From Strigomonas culicis (Eukaryota > Euglenozoa > Kinetoplastea > Trypanosomatida > Trypanosomatidae), in the NCBI GenBank assembly GCA_000482145.1, contig AUXH01000194.1, forward strand, positions 1 to 29,640: DNA of 29,640 nucleotides. Reading direction: 5' to 3'. Below the pieces are notes generated by a model, which saw nothing but the letters and a program-made list of their open reading frames with translations, did not search any database and had not been told where the DNA came from. Positions 6,406 through 18,000 of this stretch are shown in pieces (within the stretch, counting starts at the first letter, position 1; the number at the start of each line of letters is the position of its first letter). The position numbers and the translations under genes are program-made.

Positions 6406-9351
6406 ATGTCGTGTGGTGTGTCCTCTGCGAAGGCCGCTCTGGCCCTCCTCCACGACACGGACAACTCCGTCCTTGTCTTTGCGCTGAAGCGCGTCGTGCA
6501 GCTGATGGATACGTACTGGTGTGAGGCCAGCGCGGAGCTGCCCATCATCGAGGAGCTGTACGAGTCCGCGAGCCTCACGGACGAGGCGCGGCAGCTCGCG
6601 GCACTGGCGGCCTCGCAGGTGTACTTCCACCTCGGCGCCTACGACGAGTCGATCCACTTCGCGCTCGCGGCCGGCAACGTCTTCGACGGCGCCGTGCGCT
6701 CGCTGTACACGGACACGCTGCTGAGCCGCTGCATCGACCGCTACGTCGCGTACCAGGAGCAGCTGCCGGAGGCCCGCGGTGAGCTCGACCCGCGCCTGGA
6801 GACGCTCTTCGTGAGCCTCACGCGGTCCTGGATGCTGCAGGGCGAGAGCGTCGCCGACGTGAAGGAGATGGTGGGCTTCACCATCCGCGCGCGGCGGATC
6901 GACTTCTTGGAGCGGGTGCTGCGGCAGTGCCTGGAGCGGCCGGCGCCGGCCGCCTCCTCGTCGACCGCCCCCACCCCGGGCGCGGAGATCCTCAGCTACA
7001 CCTTCTACGTCGCCAACACGGTGCTGCAGGACATTGCCTTCCGCCGCCGCGTGCTGACGCTGTTGGTGAGTCTGTACACGGACAACCGCGCGTTGTCGAC
7101 GGACTGCTTCGCGCTCGCGCAGTGCCTCGTCTTCCTGGGCGACGCGTCCAGCACCGCGCAGCTCATCGACGATCTGATGAAGGACGCGAAGGATCCCAAG
7201 GGCAGCCGCGCGCTCGCCTTCCAGGTCGCCTTCGACCTGTTCGAGTCGTGCAACCAGGGGTTCCTTGCCACCCTCGTGCGGGAGCTGGAGGTGCGCAACC
7301 CGCCGCTCGGCACCGTGGTCGCGAAGCGCGCCGAGGGCGGCGTGACGAACGCAGACGAAGAGGACGAGAGCAGCGCCGCGCCGGCCGCGACGAGCACGGT
7401 CGACCCCAAGCTGCTGCGCGTGCTGTCCGGCGAGATCACGACGGACCTTAACACGAAGTTCCTCTACGCGCGCTGCGTCGCGGACGTGCACGTGCTCAAC
7501 CAGATCAAGAAGCGCATCAACCCGCACAAGTCCATCCTCCACAACGGCACCGTCATCGCGAGCGCGCTCATGTACTGCGGCACAACGATCGACGGCTTCC
7601 TGCGCGACAACCTCAACTGGCTGCGCAAGGCGAACTACTGGGCACAGTTCACTGCGACGGCCTCCTTCGGCGTGATCCATCGCGGCAACGTGGAGTGCGC
7701 CATGACGGTGCTGGAGTCGTACCTGCCGGGCAACTCCGTGCAGCCCCTCGCGCACCGCGAGGGCGGCGCGCTCTACGCCCTCGGCCTCATCCAGGCCCCG
7801 CTCGGTCTGCTGCGCGACCGCAAGGTCGTGGACTACCTCCGCGACACGCTGCTCCGCCTGACGTACAACGCCCAGGTGGTGCACGGCGCGTCGCTCGGCC
7901 TGGGGCTCGCCGCAATGGGGCTGCAGGAAGAGGCACTCTACGACATCCTCTTTACGTGCCTCACCGGCAGCGACGCGGTCGGCGGCGAGGGCGCGGCGGT
8001 CGGCATCGGCATGCTCATGCTCGGCAGCGCGAACGAGATGGCGGTGCAGAGCCTCAAGAACGTGGCGAGCGAGGAGAACCAGAAGGAGAAGGTCATCCGT
8101 GGCTGCTGCATGGCGCTCGCCCTGCTGCACCTCGGCCGCGAGGACGAGGCGCTGCCGCTCGCGGAGGAGCTGCTGGAGAGCCCCGACCCGTGGATCCGCA
8201 TGGGCGGCTGCTTCGTCCTCGGGCTCGCCTACGCCGGCACGGAGAGCACGCGGGCGATGGAGAAGCTGCTGACCGTGACGGTGCGCGACACGAACGACGA
8301 CGTGCGGCGCAATGCCGTCATGATGGTGGGTTTCATTTCCTTCACGAACCCGCTGCTCTGCCTCGACCTCGTGCGCGTGCTCGTGGACAGCTACAACCCG
8401 CAGATCCGCTACGGCGTCGCCATGGCGCTCGCCATCGCGGCCGCCGGCACCGGCAACAGCGAGGTGATCGACGTGCTGTGGGAGATGCGCACGGACATCG
8501 TCGACTACGTGCGCCAGGGCGCCTTCATCGGCCTCGCCCTCGTGATGGTGCAGCTCTCGGAGAGCGAGAACACGAAGGTGAAGGAGTTCCGCGAGAACAT
8601 CGACGCGAAGATCCGCGACCGCCGCGAGGACGTGTGCAACAAGTTTGGCTGCGTCCTCGCCGCTGGCATCATCGACGCCGGCGGCCGCAACTCCATCTTC
8701 GCCCTCCACCGCGACCGCCACCGCCTCGACAAGGCGGTCGTCGGCATGTTCTGCTTCAGCCAGTACTGGTACTGGTTCCCGTATACGCTGCTGCTCTCGC
8801 TCGCCGTGCGGCCGACCTGCTTCATCGGCCTCAACGACGAGCTGGAGATGCCGGAGTACGCCTTCACGTCGTGCGTGCCGCCGAGCCGCTTCGCGCCGCC
8901 CAAGTCGGTGCTGCAGGAGAAGAAGGAGAACAAGACGGCGCAGCAGGCGGTCGTGCTGTCCACCACGCGAAAGGAGGAGGAACTGCGCATGAAAAAGAAG
9001 CGCACGAGCGTCGGCGAGGCCTCCATGTCGGCCGTCGGGCTCACCAGCGTGACGAGTGCGGTGAAGGACGGCGAGAAAAAGGACGGCGACGGCGCCGCCG
9101 CGGAGGAGCGGCCGAAGGAGGTGGAGCCGACGTTCGAGGTGCTGCACAACCCGGCGCGTGTGATGGCGCGGCAGTTCCAGCACCTCAAGTTCGACCGCCA
9201 GGGCCGCTACATGCCGCTGAAGGAGAACGCGCAGGGCGTGTGCCTGCTGCGCGATCTGCATCCGGAGAAGGGCGCCCACACCCTGTTGGATGCGAGCACC
9301 TTTAAGATCTCTGGCGATGCGCCGGTGCCGAAGCCTTTCAAGTACCCGTGA
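6406..9351 (+). CDS. RPN2: 26S proteasome regulatory subunit RPN2 (PSMD1)
   Basis: The product has 981 residues, close to the 945-953 of yeast and human RPN2, and ends in TGA. The N-terminal 400 residues are the helical rod. Residues about 440-760 are proteasome/cyclosome (PC) repeats of the GAALGLGLAAMG, GEGAAVGIGMLMLG and RMGGCFVLGLAYAGT type. Next comes the highly conserved block with DRREDVCNKFG, GRNSIFALH and FCFSQYWYWFPY. A Lys/Glu-rich disordered stretch (about residues 845-905) leads to the conserved C-terminal domain containing FEVLHNPARV and GRYMPLK. The chain ends PVPKPFKYP, resembling the PEPFEYIDD tail that binds RPN13 in other eukaryotes, but without the acidic end. Family knowledge: RPN2 scaffolds the base of the 19S particle and docks the ubiquitin receptor RPN13. 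The subunit acts in cytosol and nucleus. The assignment is firm. Confidence 0.96.
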   Translation: MSCGVSSAKAALALLHDTDNSVLVFALKRVVQLMDTYWCEASAELPIIEELYESASLTDEARQLAALAASQVYFHLGAYDESIHFALAAGNVFDGAVRSLYTDTLLSRCIDRYVAYQEQLPEARGELDPRLETLFVSLTRSWMLQGESVADVKEMVGFTIRARRIDFLERVLRQCLERPAPAASSSTAPTPGAEILSYTFYVANTVLQDIAFRRRVLTLLVSLYTDNRALSTDCFALAQCLVFLGDASSTAQLIDDLMKDAKDPKGSRALAFQVAFDLFESCNQGFLATLVRELEVRNPPLGTVVAKRAEGGVTNADEEDESSAAPAATSTVDPKLLRVLSGEITTDLNTKFLYARCVADVHVLNQIKKRINPHKSILHNGTVIASALMYCGTTIDGFLRDNLNWLRKANYWAQFTATASFGVIHRGNVECAMTVLESYLPGNSVQPLAHREGGALYALGLIQAPLGLLRDRKVVDYLRDTLLRLTYNAQVVHGASLGLGLAAMGLQEEALYDILFTCLTGSDAVGGEGAAVGIGMLMLGSANEMAVQSLKNVASEENQKEKVIRGCCMALALLHLGREDEALPLAEELLESPDPWIRMGGCFVLGLAYAGTESTRAMEKLLTVTVRDTNDDVRRNAVMMVGFISFTNPLLCLDLVRVLVDSYNPQIRYGVAMALAIAAAGTGNSEVIDVLWEMRTDIVDYVRQGAFIGLALVMVQLSESENTKVKEFRENIDAKIRDRREDVCNKFGCVLAAGIIDAGGRNSIFALHRDRHRLDKAVVGMFCFSQYWYWFPYTLLLSLAVRPTCFIGLNDELEMPEYAFTSCVPPSRFAPPKSVLQEKKENKTAQQAVVLSTTRKEEELRMKKKRTSVGEASMSAVGLTSVTSAVKDGEKKDGDGAAAEERPKEVEPTFEVLHNPARVMARQFQHLKFDRQGRYMPLKENAQGVCLLRDLHPEKGAHTLLDASTFKISGDAPVPKPFKYP

Positions 9352-9890
9352 GACGTTGACAAAACCTTCACGTTTATTTATTAGAAAGACGGGTTAGACT
9401 TTAGCAGCGAGGAAGACAACGGAAGAGCCAAACACAATGAATCCTAACAATATCGTGCGCCCGTTTTTTTCCTTGTGCGCTGTATTTCTCCTTCTTTATT
9501 CCTTTATACCGATTTTAGACCTTGGAATGGATAATTTGATTGAACAAAGAAAAATAGTTATTACTTCTTCTCATATACATATACAAATACATGTTTGTTC
9601 TATAGCTGTTTTGTTCGTGTTGTCATGAGTGATTAAAAAAAAAAAACGACAAAGAAAAGGGTAGGCTCTGATAATTTTGTTGCAACAGTGTAAGTAATGC
9701 AATTGTCCTGTTACCGTACTCCTCATATGTACCATTATATCTTCTCTCTCTTTTCTTTTTCTCGCGCCCTTACCCTCTTTAACGAGAGCGAACACACAAC
9801 TAAATATTAAAACTCTATTTTCATAGTAACCATTTCTTCCCGACGGACTCTTCCTTCTATATAAACCACGCATAGACACACACACTAACG
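9352..9890 (+). other. intergenic region and splice acceptors for the Mdm12-like gene
   Basis: About 540 bp is AT-rich. A pyrimidine tract at 9736-9780 is followed by an AG at 9785-9786. A second tract at about 9833-9860 is followed by an AG at 9874-9875, only 15 nt before the ATG at 9891. Either could be the trans-splice site. Small open frames in this stretch do not look coding. Confidence 0.5.
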
Positions 9891-11717
9891 ATGAGTTTCC
9901 ACTTCAATTGGAATAGGCTGGACGAGACGGCCGCCACCGCATTCCGTCTGCTCATCAACGCGAAGATCGAAGACGCGCTGAAGGAGCAGTTCAACCACGC
10001 CAACAGTGCGCACCGCAACGCGAACCTACCGCCGCGGATGGACGACAGCGTCGCCACCGGTGTCAACTATAACACCGTGGCCCCATCCGAAGGGACGACG
10101 CCGACGACGAGTACGCCGGCGACGATCGGCACCGGTACCCACGCCGCCCTATACCCCATGTCGCGCCACGCGACGATGGATCCTGGCGCGCTCACGACAA
10201 CCCTCGGCACCCCCGCAGCCGGTGCCCCCACCGCCGCCGCGGCCGGCCATGGCAACGGCGGCAACTTGCTGAGCATCGCGGTGCCCGGCGTCGGTGGCAG
10301 CTCCAGCATGAACAATAACAACAACAACAACAACGGCCCGGTGAGTGCGGCGGCCACGGCGGCGAGCAGCGGCGGGGCCGCCGCGAAGGTGCCGCCGATT
10401 GAGTTCCTGACGCTGTCCGGCCTCGAGTGGGGGAGCGCGTCACCCTATATCCAACTGGTGAGCTTTGAGAATGCGCGGGACCCCTCCGCCTTCGGCAGCA
10501 CGCCGCCCAGCTACACACTTGGCGGGTGGCAGCGGGAGGGCCTGGGCCGGGGCGGCGGCAGCGCCGCGGAGGCGGGTGGCACCGCGGGGAATGCGGCGAC
10601 CACCAGCGTGCCGCCCTCCACCGCCCTGTCGTCCACCTCCATCTATCCCGGCAGCACGGCGGGGGTGAACGCGACGACGGCAGCGGCCGGCACGCTGCCG
10701 GTCGAGAGCAGCGGCGGCGTGCCGGCGCTCGACTCGGGCAGCGACACGTTCAGCTCCGGCGGCGGGGTCGCGGGGGGAAAGGCCGCGGGCCTCCGCATCG
10801 CCTCGAGCAGCAGCCTCAACGTGCCCAGCCACCCCTCCGCCAGCATGACCACGAACCCCTCCGGCCACGCGATGGCCAGCGCGTCTGCGGCGGGTGGCGC
10901 GGGGGCCGGCGGCACGGCCCACCCTCATGCGCGCGCGGAGGGCATCGACACACTCGCGCGCTTCTTCGGCCCTGGCGGGCTGCTGCTGCGCTTCCACGTG
11001 ACGTACGGCGGCTCGCTGCGCATGACACTGCGCACGGCGGTGCAACACAAGCTGCGGATGGGGGCGCTGGCACTCACCGTGCGCATGCCGGTGACCGTCT
11101 CCGTCACAGACCTGGACCTCGACTGTCACCTCTGCTTCAACCTGCACCACAACCTGTGCCGCGCGTGGGTGGAGCCCGGTAAGCTGTCCGCCGCCGTGTT
11201 CAACCGCATGAGCATGGTCGTCGCGTTCGGCGAGCGGAAGGGGCCGTACGCGCCGGAGGAGACGGAGAGCGGCCACACCGTGCCGGGCACGGCCGCACAC
11301 CATCCCATGACCGCCTTCGAGACTGTGTCTTCCTCCAACGCGACCACCGCCACGACGACGACCGCGACGCTCCCGGCCGCGGGCGTGGCGATGGGCGTGA
11401 CGCCGCCCCTTCATGCGAATGCCGCGTCGCTACACGCAGGGGGCGGCATGTGGGTCGGTGCGGCGGGCGGTGCTGGTGGGGGTGGTGCCACCTCCGTCGA
11501 CACCTCCGCTGATTTCTTCTCGCATTACGAGAGCAGCTACTCGACAGCGGACGCGGAGGAAGATGAGGCGGTTGGCGGCGGCCACGGCAGCAGCAGTGTC
11601 TACGTGGATGAAACGGAGATTGGACAGTTTATCCAGGATGAGCTGCGCGCCGTTATGGAGAAAAAGATCATGGCACCACATTATGTTAGTATACCGTTGG
11701 AGCTGAGCGGTTTGTAG
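9891..11717 (+). CDS. Mdm12-like SMP-domain protein (putative ERMES component) with low-complexity insertions
   Basis: The product has 608 residues. Four islands of ordered sequence match the layout of fungal Mdm12: an N-terminal MSFxxNW start with an amphipathic helix (residues 1-38); a strand of the form PPIEFLTLSGL (168-178); a long block with LRFHVTYGGSLRMTLRT and MPVTVSVTDLDLDCHLCF (about 364-450); and a C-terminal EIGQFIQDELRAVMEKKI helix followed by PHYVSIPLEL (about 573-605). Between them are Ala/Gly/Thr/Ser-rich insertions (about 45-165, 205-345 and 455-570), including eight consecutive Asn, so the protein is twice the length of yeast Mdm12 (271). Family knowledge: Mdm12 is a soluble SMP (TULIP-type) phospholipid carrier that bridges Mmm1 in the ER to Mdm34/Mdm10 on mitochondria. 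No membrane segment or signal peptide is seen, as in Mdm12. The match rests on motif order and spacing, not on an alignment score. Another SMP protein is the main alternative. Confidence 0.72.
   Translation: MSFHFNWNRLDETAATAFRLLINAKIEDALKEQFNHANSAHRNANLPPRMDDSVATGVNYNTVAPSEGTTPTTSTPATIGTGTHAALYPMSRHATMDPGALTTTLGTPAAGAPTAAAAGHGNGGNLLSIAVPGVGGSSSMNNNNNNNNGPVSAAATAASSGGAAAKVPPIEFLTLSGLEWGSASPYIQLVSFENARDPSAFGSTPPSYTLGGWQREGLGRGGGSAAEAGGTAGNAATTSVPPSTALSSTSIYPGSTAGVNATTAAAGTLPVESSGGVPALDSGSDTFSSGGGVAGGKAAGLRIASSSSLNVPSHPSASMTTNPSGHAMASASAAGGAGAGGTAHPHARAEGIDTLARFFGPGGLLLRFHVTYGGSLRMTLRTAVQHKLRMGALALTVRMPVTVSVTDLDLDCHLCFNLHHNLCRAWVEPGKLSAAVFNRMSMVVAFGERKGPYAPEETESGHTVPGTAAHHPMTAFETVSSSNATTATTTTATLPAAGVAMGVTPPLHANAASLHAGGGMWVGAAGGAGGGGATSVDTSADFFSHYESSYSTADAEEDEAVGGGHGSSSVYVDETEIGQFIQDELRAVMEKKIMAPHYVSIPLELSGL
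10311..10334 (+). repeat. AAC/AAT trinucleotide repeat encoding eight Asn
   Basis: Eight consecutive Asn codons (residues 141-148) lie in the first low-complexity insertion of the Mdm12-like protein. Asn runs are unusual in this GC-rich coding context. The array is a likely length polymorphism. Confidence 0.85.
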
Positions 11718-12036
11718 ATGCTTCTTTTTTGTTTTGTCTTATCCACTTTGCTCTTTATAGATTGCTTTTCGTTTGAGGTATACATACTTACGTTTTTATT
11801 TTATATGTAGTTTGTGTGCGAATCATCACTGTCCTTTTCTATTTCCTCTTTTAAATGTATCTATCGTAGTTTTTTTTTTTAAATTGCTTTCCCTACACAG
11901 CTTTTATCTTCCCTGTTTTAGGAAGGGATAGATAGAAAACCGATATACACAAAACACATCAAACAGGCGAACAAACTGAATACAAACCCTATCATCACTG
12001 TACTAGAACAACTCTAAAAAAAAAAAGAAAAGAAAA
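11718..12036 (+). other. intergenic region with spliced-leader acceptor for the 2247-residue gene
   Basis: This AT-rich stretch of about 320 bp contains a pyrimidine tract with a T10 run (about 11870-11880) and a CTTTCCCTACACAG acceptor ending at 11899-11900. A second AG is at 11920-11921. The 5'UTR would be about 115-136 nt and ends in a purine-rich leader just before the ATG. No gene is seen. Confidence 0.6.
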
Positions 12037-15000
12037 ATGAATATAGAAGAGAGCGTGCTCTTAAAACCAAAACCAAAATCTCACTCTAGTGCTGGAAGCG
12101 GCGATGAGGCACCCGCGCCATCGGCAGCCCCGGCGCCGACCAACAAGGCAGCACGTAGAAGGGTATCCAGTGGTAACACCTCGCACCGTTCCACTGGCAT
12201 CCTTACTCGACAGCGGTCCATCACGTACGAGGAGTCGAGCGAGAAGCAACTGCAGCGCATGGGGTCGAGCTTTATCAAGCGACAGGATAGCCTGCCAGGC
12301 GGCCTGCCACCCCCGAATAAAGACAACGACCCGTTCAGCGCGTACAACAATCGTAAAGGGAAGTTCTTTGGCTTCAACGCCTCCCGCCGCGCCTCGCGCA
12401 TGAACCTCTCGCCGATGAATAACGCGATGGGCGAGTTCCGAAGCAACGCGAGTAGCATCACCAGCCCCATTCTGGCCAGCAGCACCCGTCGAACGAACCC
12501 GCGCGTGCAGTACGTCGTGAGCGTGCTGGACGAATCCCCGCCGAACTCGACGCATCGCGGTTCGAACGTCGTGCTGCCGCCCCCGGCGCTGAGCCGCAGC
12601 GGTGGCATCGTGTCCGTACGGGCCGTCACCGAGGACACGGAGCGTTTCTTCTCCGCCTCCGCGTCGGGCATCTGCGAGGCCCCGCCGTCCATCCACGTCC
12701 GCCCGCCGCTGACGGAGGCCGAGCTCGCGCGCAACCCGGCGCGGCAGCGGCTGCAGGGCATCCTCGATAAGGTCCGCCTGGCGAACTCGATTGTCCACGG
12801 CGCCATGCCACTGCATGGCGACGCCGACGGGTCGCAGAACAGTGGCGGCAACATCAGCCGCATCGCGGTCGGTCTGCCTGAGCGCACCGCGGAGGAGCGA
12901 CAGCGCCAGCTGCTCGAGGTGGAGAAGTCCAAGGTGCTGCTCTTTGTCGGCCGCAAGTTCAACATTGAAAAGCGCATCGAGGAGATGATGACGCTCATGG
13001 ACATCGCGGCGGCGGCCAACAAGGACCACCATGCGGGCCCCAGCTACAACAAGTCTAGACGAGAGATGCAGGAGCGGCTGCTGGAAATCAACCGCACCTT
13101 GTTCTCTGACCCCTTCTTCACGAGCACGCGTAAGCCTGGACGTTTCGCGAGCAGCGTGAACAGCCACGACGACTTCAACGTCGCGGCGCTGCGGCGCGTG
13201 ATTGAGAAGCTGGAGGTGGAGCTGAAGAACACGGCGGTGAGGGTGGCACCGGGGCTGGAGGAGAAGGTGAAGGAAGAGCGACGCGAGTTGCACCACAACA
13301 CCTTCTCCAACTTCAAGGACATGTGCTGGCTCATCGAGAGCCTGGACGACGTCTTCACGAGCGACGGCCACAAGGTGCGACTGCCGGAGGAGGCGAACGC
13401 CGCCTCAGATGCCTCGGCGACGGCGGCGCCCGCGGCGGAGGCCCATGCGGCGGCGGACTCCGCAGCCGCGACGACCCGCACCACCGCCCAGCCGCGCCGT
13501 GGAAGCGCCGCTGTGGCCGGTGGCGGCGCCAGCGACGCGGCGGCGGCCAGCGAGGACGAGAAGGAGTCTGTCGGCAACACCACGAACACTTTCTTCATGA
13601 CGGAGACAAACACGGAGGTCGGCCCGTCGCAGCTCGTGTCGCGGCGCGACACGACGGCGCGCGCCTCCCGCTCCTCCGCGTGGACGCCGCAGGAGCCAAG
13701 CATCGTCCCCTTCTCTCTCCTGCACTCGGAGTCCGATGCGGGGCCGTCCATCTCGACCTCCACGCTGGACGCGGCCGCGGCCGCGCTCGTGCCCGAGGAC
13801 CGATGGCAGCAGGACGCGGAGATGAACCTGCTGGACTTCATGTGGGACGCGGCACCGATCGATGAGGAGGAAGAAGAGGAAGAGGTTGAGGAGGAAGCAG
13901 AAAAGGGCTCCGCCGCCCCGAGCGGTCCCAACGGCAGTTGGCGCGTCTCGTCCGCCACCGTCCGCACGCGGCGCGGGAGCAAGCGCTCCGCCAGCTTCTC
14001 CTCCCGGCGGGGCAACAGCGCCGGCCTGCGGCGGTTCAGCCGCTTCGGCTACACGGAGCGCAAGGGCCAGCGCGGCGGCGACGGCGGGGAGAACTCGGAC
14101 GAGGAGGGCGGCAAGAAGCGCAAGCAGCGGCACAGCATGACGGGCATGGTCCTCGGCGTGGACGGCGCCGACGCGGAGCCCACGGGTGGGCGGCCTCTCA
14201 GCCGCGCGAAGGTCGCCGACGCGCCCGACGCGGTGGCGCCACCGCCCCGTGGCAACACGGGGAAGCCGCTGGTGAGCGCTACGAAGCGCGCCGCGCCGCG
14301 GGCCGCCCACAACGTGCTGAACCTGCGCGCGGATCTCCTCCAGGATCTCAAGCGGCTGTACAATCTGTACAACTACGACAAGCTCATCGATGAGCGGCGG
14401 GACAGCACGCACCGGCAGCGCGAGGCGGACCAGGCCGCGCAGATGGCGGAGATGCAGGCGCGCCTGCAGGAGAAGCTGAACCAGAACAAGGACAAGAAGC
14501 GGGATGACAACGTCCAGCGGAACAGCTTCGAGGGGCTCGATATGCTGGGCCGCACCTTCGCGCCCTCCCGCATGGGCGAGCGGCCGAAGAGCACGACCAC
14601 GTCTCTCAAGACGGAGGATGTGCTCCGGCTGGGGCAGGTCGCCCCGACGCCCGCCCCGCCCGAGACGGACGTGGCGGCCGCCGGGCCCTCGGAGGCGGAG
14701 GGCGCCGCCGAGCTGCAGCCGTCGCCCGTCTTCTCGCCACTGCTGGAGGAGCAGTCCGAGCGGCTGGCCGACGCGCAGGACCGCCACTCGCTCCTCCACG
14801 GCCTCAACGACCTCCTCGACGTGGGCATTGACCGAAAGGGGATGGCCCTCTTCACGCAGCGCATCCCCGGGCAGCGGGTGGTGCTCCAGCACCAGCTGGA
14901 GGGCGGACTCACCTTCATCCTCTCAGGGGTCCTCAAAAAGAGCGAGCGCGAGCGCGAACAGGAGGAGGCGGACGGCCACGGCCCCGCGGCGAAGCCCAAG

Positions 15001-18000
15001 AAGGGCGGCAAGGGCGGCGCGGCGCCCAAGAAGAAGGCGTCCGCCAGCCCGTACCAGTTCTTTATTCTCCACGTGGTCAATGAGGACCATGAGGACGCCC
15101 ACACGGCCGAGGTGACCATTGCGAACAAGAACCTGAAGAACCTCAAGACGTTCATCATGCCTGGGGTGCAGCGGCGGAGTGGCCTGTGCTATCTCTACCA
15201 GGTGCAGCCCCGGCGCGCACGGCTCTTCCTCCGCCTCGACTTGGTGAAGCCGAACAAGCCGGCGTCCTTCGAGGGCGGCCTCATGTTCCGCGAGGCCATC
15301 TCGGAGGACACGTCCAAGTTCCAGACCTTTGACGTGCTGCATCAGGTGGAGGGCGGCAGCGATGATGATCTGTGGGGCATCGAGCTGAGCAGCACTGGCA
15401 GCAGCGCTGGCGAGGCCCAGCGGCCACCGCCCGCCCCGGCGTCGACACGCGCATCCCCTGTCACAGTGGCGGAGCCCAAGCCGAAGTCGAAAGGAGGGGC
15501 CGCGGCGGCCAGCCCCACGGCAGCCAAGACGGCCGCCGGCGCGACGGACACATCCACCCGAGGCGGCAAAGGGCGGGCCACCCCGACGCCAACGGGAGGC
15601 AAAGAGGCCACCAAAGCGAAGGCGGCGGGGGCCGATGCCGGCAAGAAGACGGCCAGTGATGCAGAGGCGAAGAAGGCGGAGGAGTCACGCAAGTCCCTGC
15701 CGCCGATCAAGCCCTCAACGTCGCCACCGCCCGGCATGGACGCCGCCGCGAGCCGCTCGAACCTCGCATCGTCTGACCCCGCTGTCCTGCCCCCCACCGG
15801 GGAGCCGCGCACCTCCCTGCCCGTGCTCATGTCTGGCAGCTCGCGCCCGACGTCGGGGCAGAGCCAGCAGCAGCGGGTGAGCATCGTGAACATGCCAGAG
15901 GAGCTGCAGGCCGAGGTGCAAGCGGAGGACGGTGAGCTGCCGCTCGTCACGGATGTGCTCTCCGACGTCGTGCGCCCGCCGGATGCGTGGGGCCAGGCGC
16001 ACGCCGCCCCGGTGGAGGAGGCGATGGAGAACAACCTCATCCTGCTGAGTGCGCTGCAGATGCCAGGCGGTGGCGAGGCACCACCGGACGACGGCGCGGA
16101 GGCCGACGAGGGCGCGGACGGCGTGGCGGCCGGCGGTGCGCGCGAGCACGCCGGCGCGACGCCGAGCCCCAGCAAGGCCGCGGCGCCGCTAGAGATGGAG
16201 GAGAGCGAGGCCGCCCGCGCGCGGCGGCAGGGCGAGGCGGCGCTGCAGGCGGCGGTCGACGGGGTGCTCGACCGGGTCACGCTCGAGCCCCATCAAACGT
16301 CCCCCACGGCCGCGGCCTCAGCGCAGGACCTCCACGCGAGCGACAGCGCGGAGAAGACGCCGGCGACGTCAGCGGCTCCGTTACGCGATGGCAGCCCGGC
16401 GCGTGCGCTGCCGGAGGCCACCGCGGTGGAGCAGATTGCGTCGATCATTGTTCAGGATATGGAGGGCGCGCTGGAGGCCACCTCTGGCGACGTCGGCCAC
16501 GCCGCCGAGAGCGAGGGGGCGTCCAGCACACGGGAGGGTCCGCTGTCCGTCGACGGCGACCGCGGGCCCTCTGTCCCGCCGAGCGAACAGTTCATCTCCG
16601 CGCTCGGCTTCGAGGAGGTGGCGGTGGCGCGGCAGCTGCTGGCCGCCGTCGATGACGCGAGCGCGACACACCTCTCCAAGACGCAGCTCAGCTACGGCTG
16701 GGAGCGCGCGCCGTCGGTGGTGCTCACATCCAACTCCTCGCACCCGCTGCAGACCGTCGAGGACGTCGAGAGGTACGGGCTCGTCCCCGGCCTTGTGGTC
16801 GACTACGGTGACCACGCGAAGACCCCCACGAGGCCCGGCGCCGCGCCGGTGACGCAGCAGTCGGGTAAGGCCGTGCCGCTGCCGGGGCGACAAACGGTGA
16901 CGCTGACCCTTCCCCAGGTCGCGAGGCGGGAGCCGGCCGCGGCGCCGGGCGCGCCGAAGCGGGAAGACTCCATGCACTACTCGGGCGGGTCGTCCGTTGT
17001 GTTCGATGTGGCGGAGGCGCCGCCGGACATGGACACGTGGGTGAAGCACAAGGTGGAGGTGCCGGAGGTGATTGCGTCGCGGCCGAACGCGGACGGGAAG
17101 GTCACGGTCCTGCTGCCGCCGGAACTGCAGAGGGAGCACCAGCAGCTCCTGGCGCAGTCCAAGAAGGGCCCGCAGGCGTCGCACAAGGCGCGCGGCGCCG
17201 GCCGCGCCCAGCCGTCGAGCATGAGCACCGTGGCGGGAGAGAGCTTTTCGAGTGAGGTGCGGCGGGATACCGCGCAGAGCCGCAAGGCGAAGCTGCCTCC
17301 GTCTGTCGCCCGAGCGCAGGCGGTGATGCGCGGCGTCATGAAGAAGCCGTTTGGCAACGCGAACGCGCCGGGGGCCGGCGCCGGCGGCTCGACCTACCCC
17401 GCCAACGCGACGGTGGGGCAGGCGGACATGGAGGTGCTGGAGCAGCAGGCGCGCGAGCTGTACATGCAGGACCCGCTGCGCTACGACGCCGTCATCGATG
17501 ACATGATGCGCGACGTGGCGGTGCTGTTGACCGCGGAGGAGACGTCACTGCGCGCGACGGCGATGAGCCGCCAGAAGGCCCGGAGCGCCAGCAGCGCGCG
17601 GGGCAGCACGGCGACCGCGGGCGGGCGATCCCTCGTGCGGGTGAGCACCGTGCAGTTCGGCATGGCGGACGCGGATAAGGCGGGCCACCCGGACATGTCG
17701 CCGCGCGGCAGCATCATGGCGCAGGTCCACGCGGCATCCGAGGGGGTCGAGGGTAGCGCCAGCAAGCGCAGTATCGGGATGCGCAGCCCGCTCCCGACCC
17801 CGCACCCCCTCTCGCGCAAGACGAGCTCCTTCCGCCTGTCGCGCATGGAGGAACTCTCCACTAGCGGCCGCGACGACGATGCGGAGGGTGAGGTCCACAA
17901 GATCCTGTACGAACAGATGAAGGCGAAGCTGGTGCTCGAGGCGGTGATCCACAAGATGCAGGCGCTGTGGGCGCGCAAGCAGCGGCTCACCAGCGAGCGT

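Noticed and set aside
7695..9305. Open frame of 536 residues in the +2 frame inside RPN2
   Set aside because: It is Arg/Ala/Pro/His-rich shadow sequence of the RPN2 frame, which carries the conserved PC repeats.
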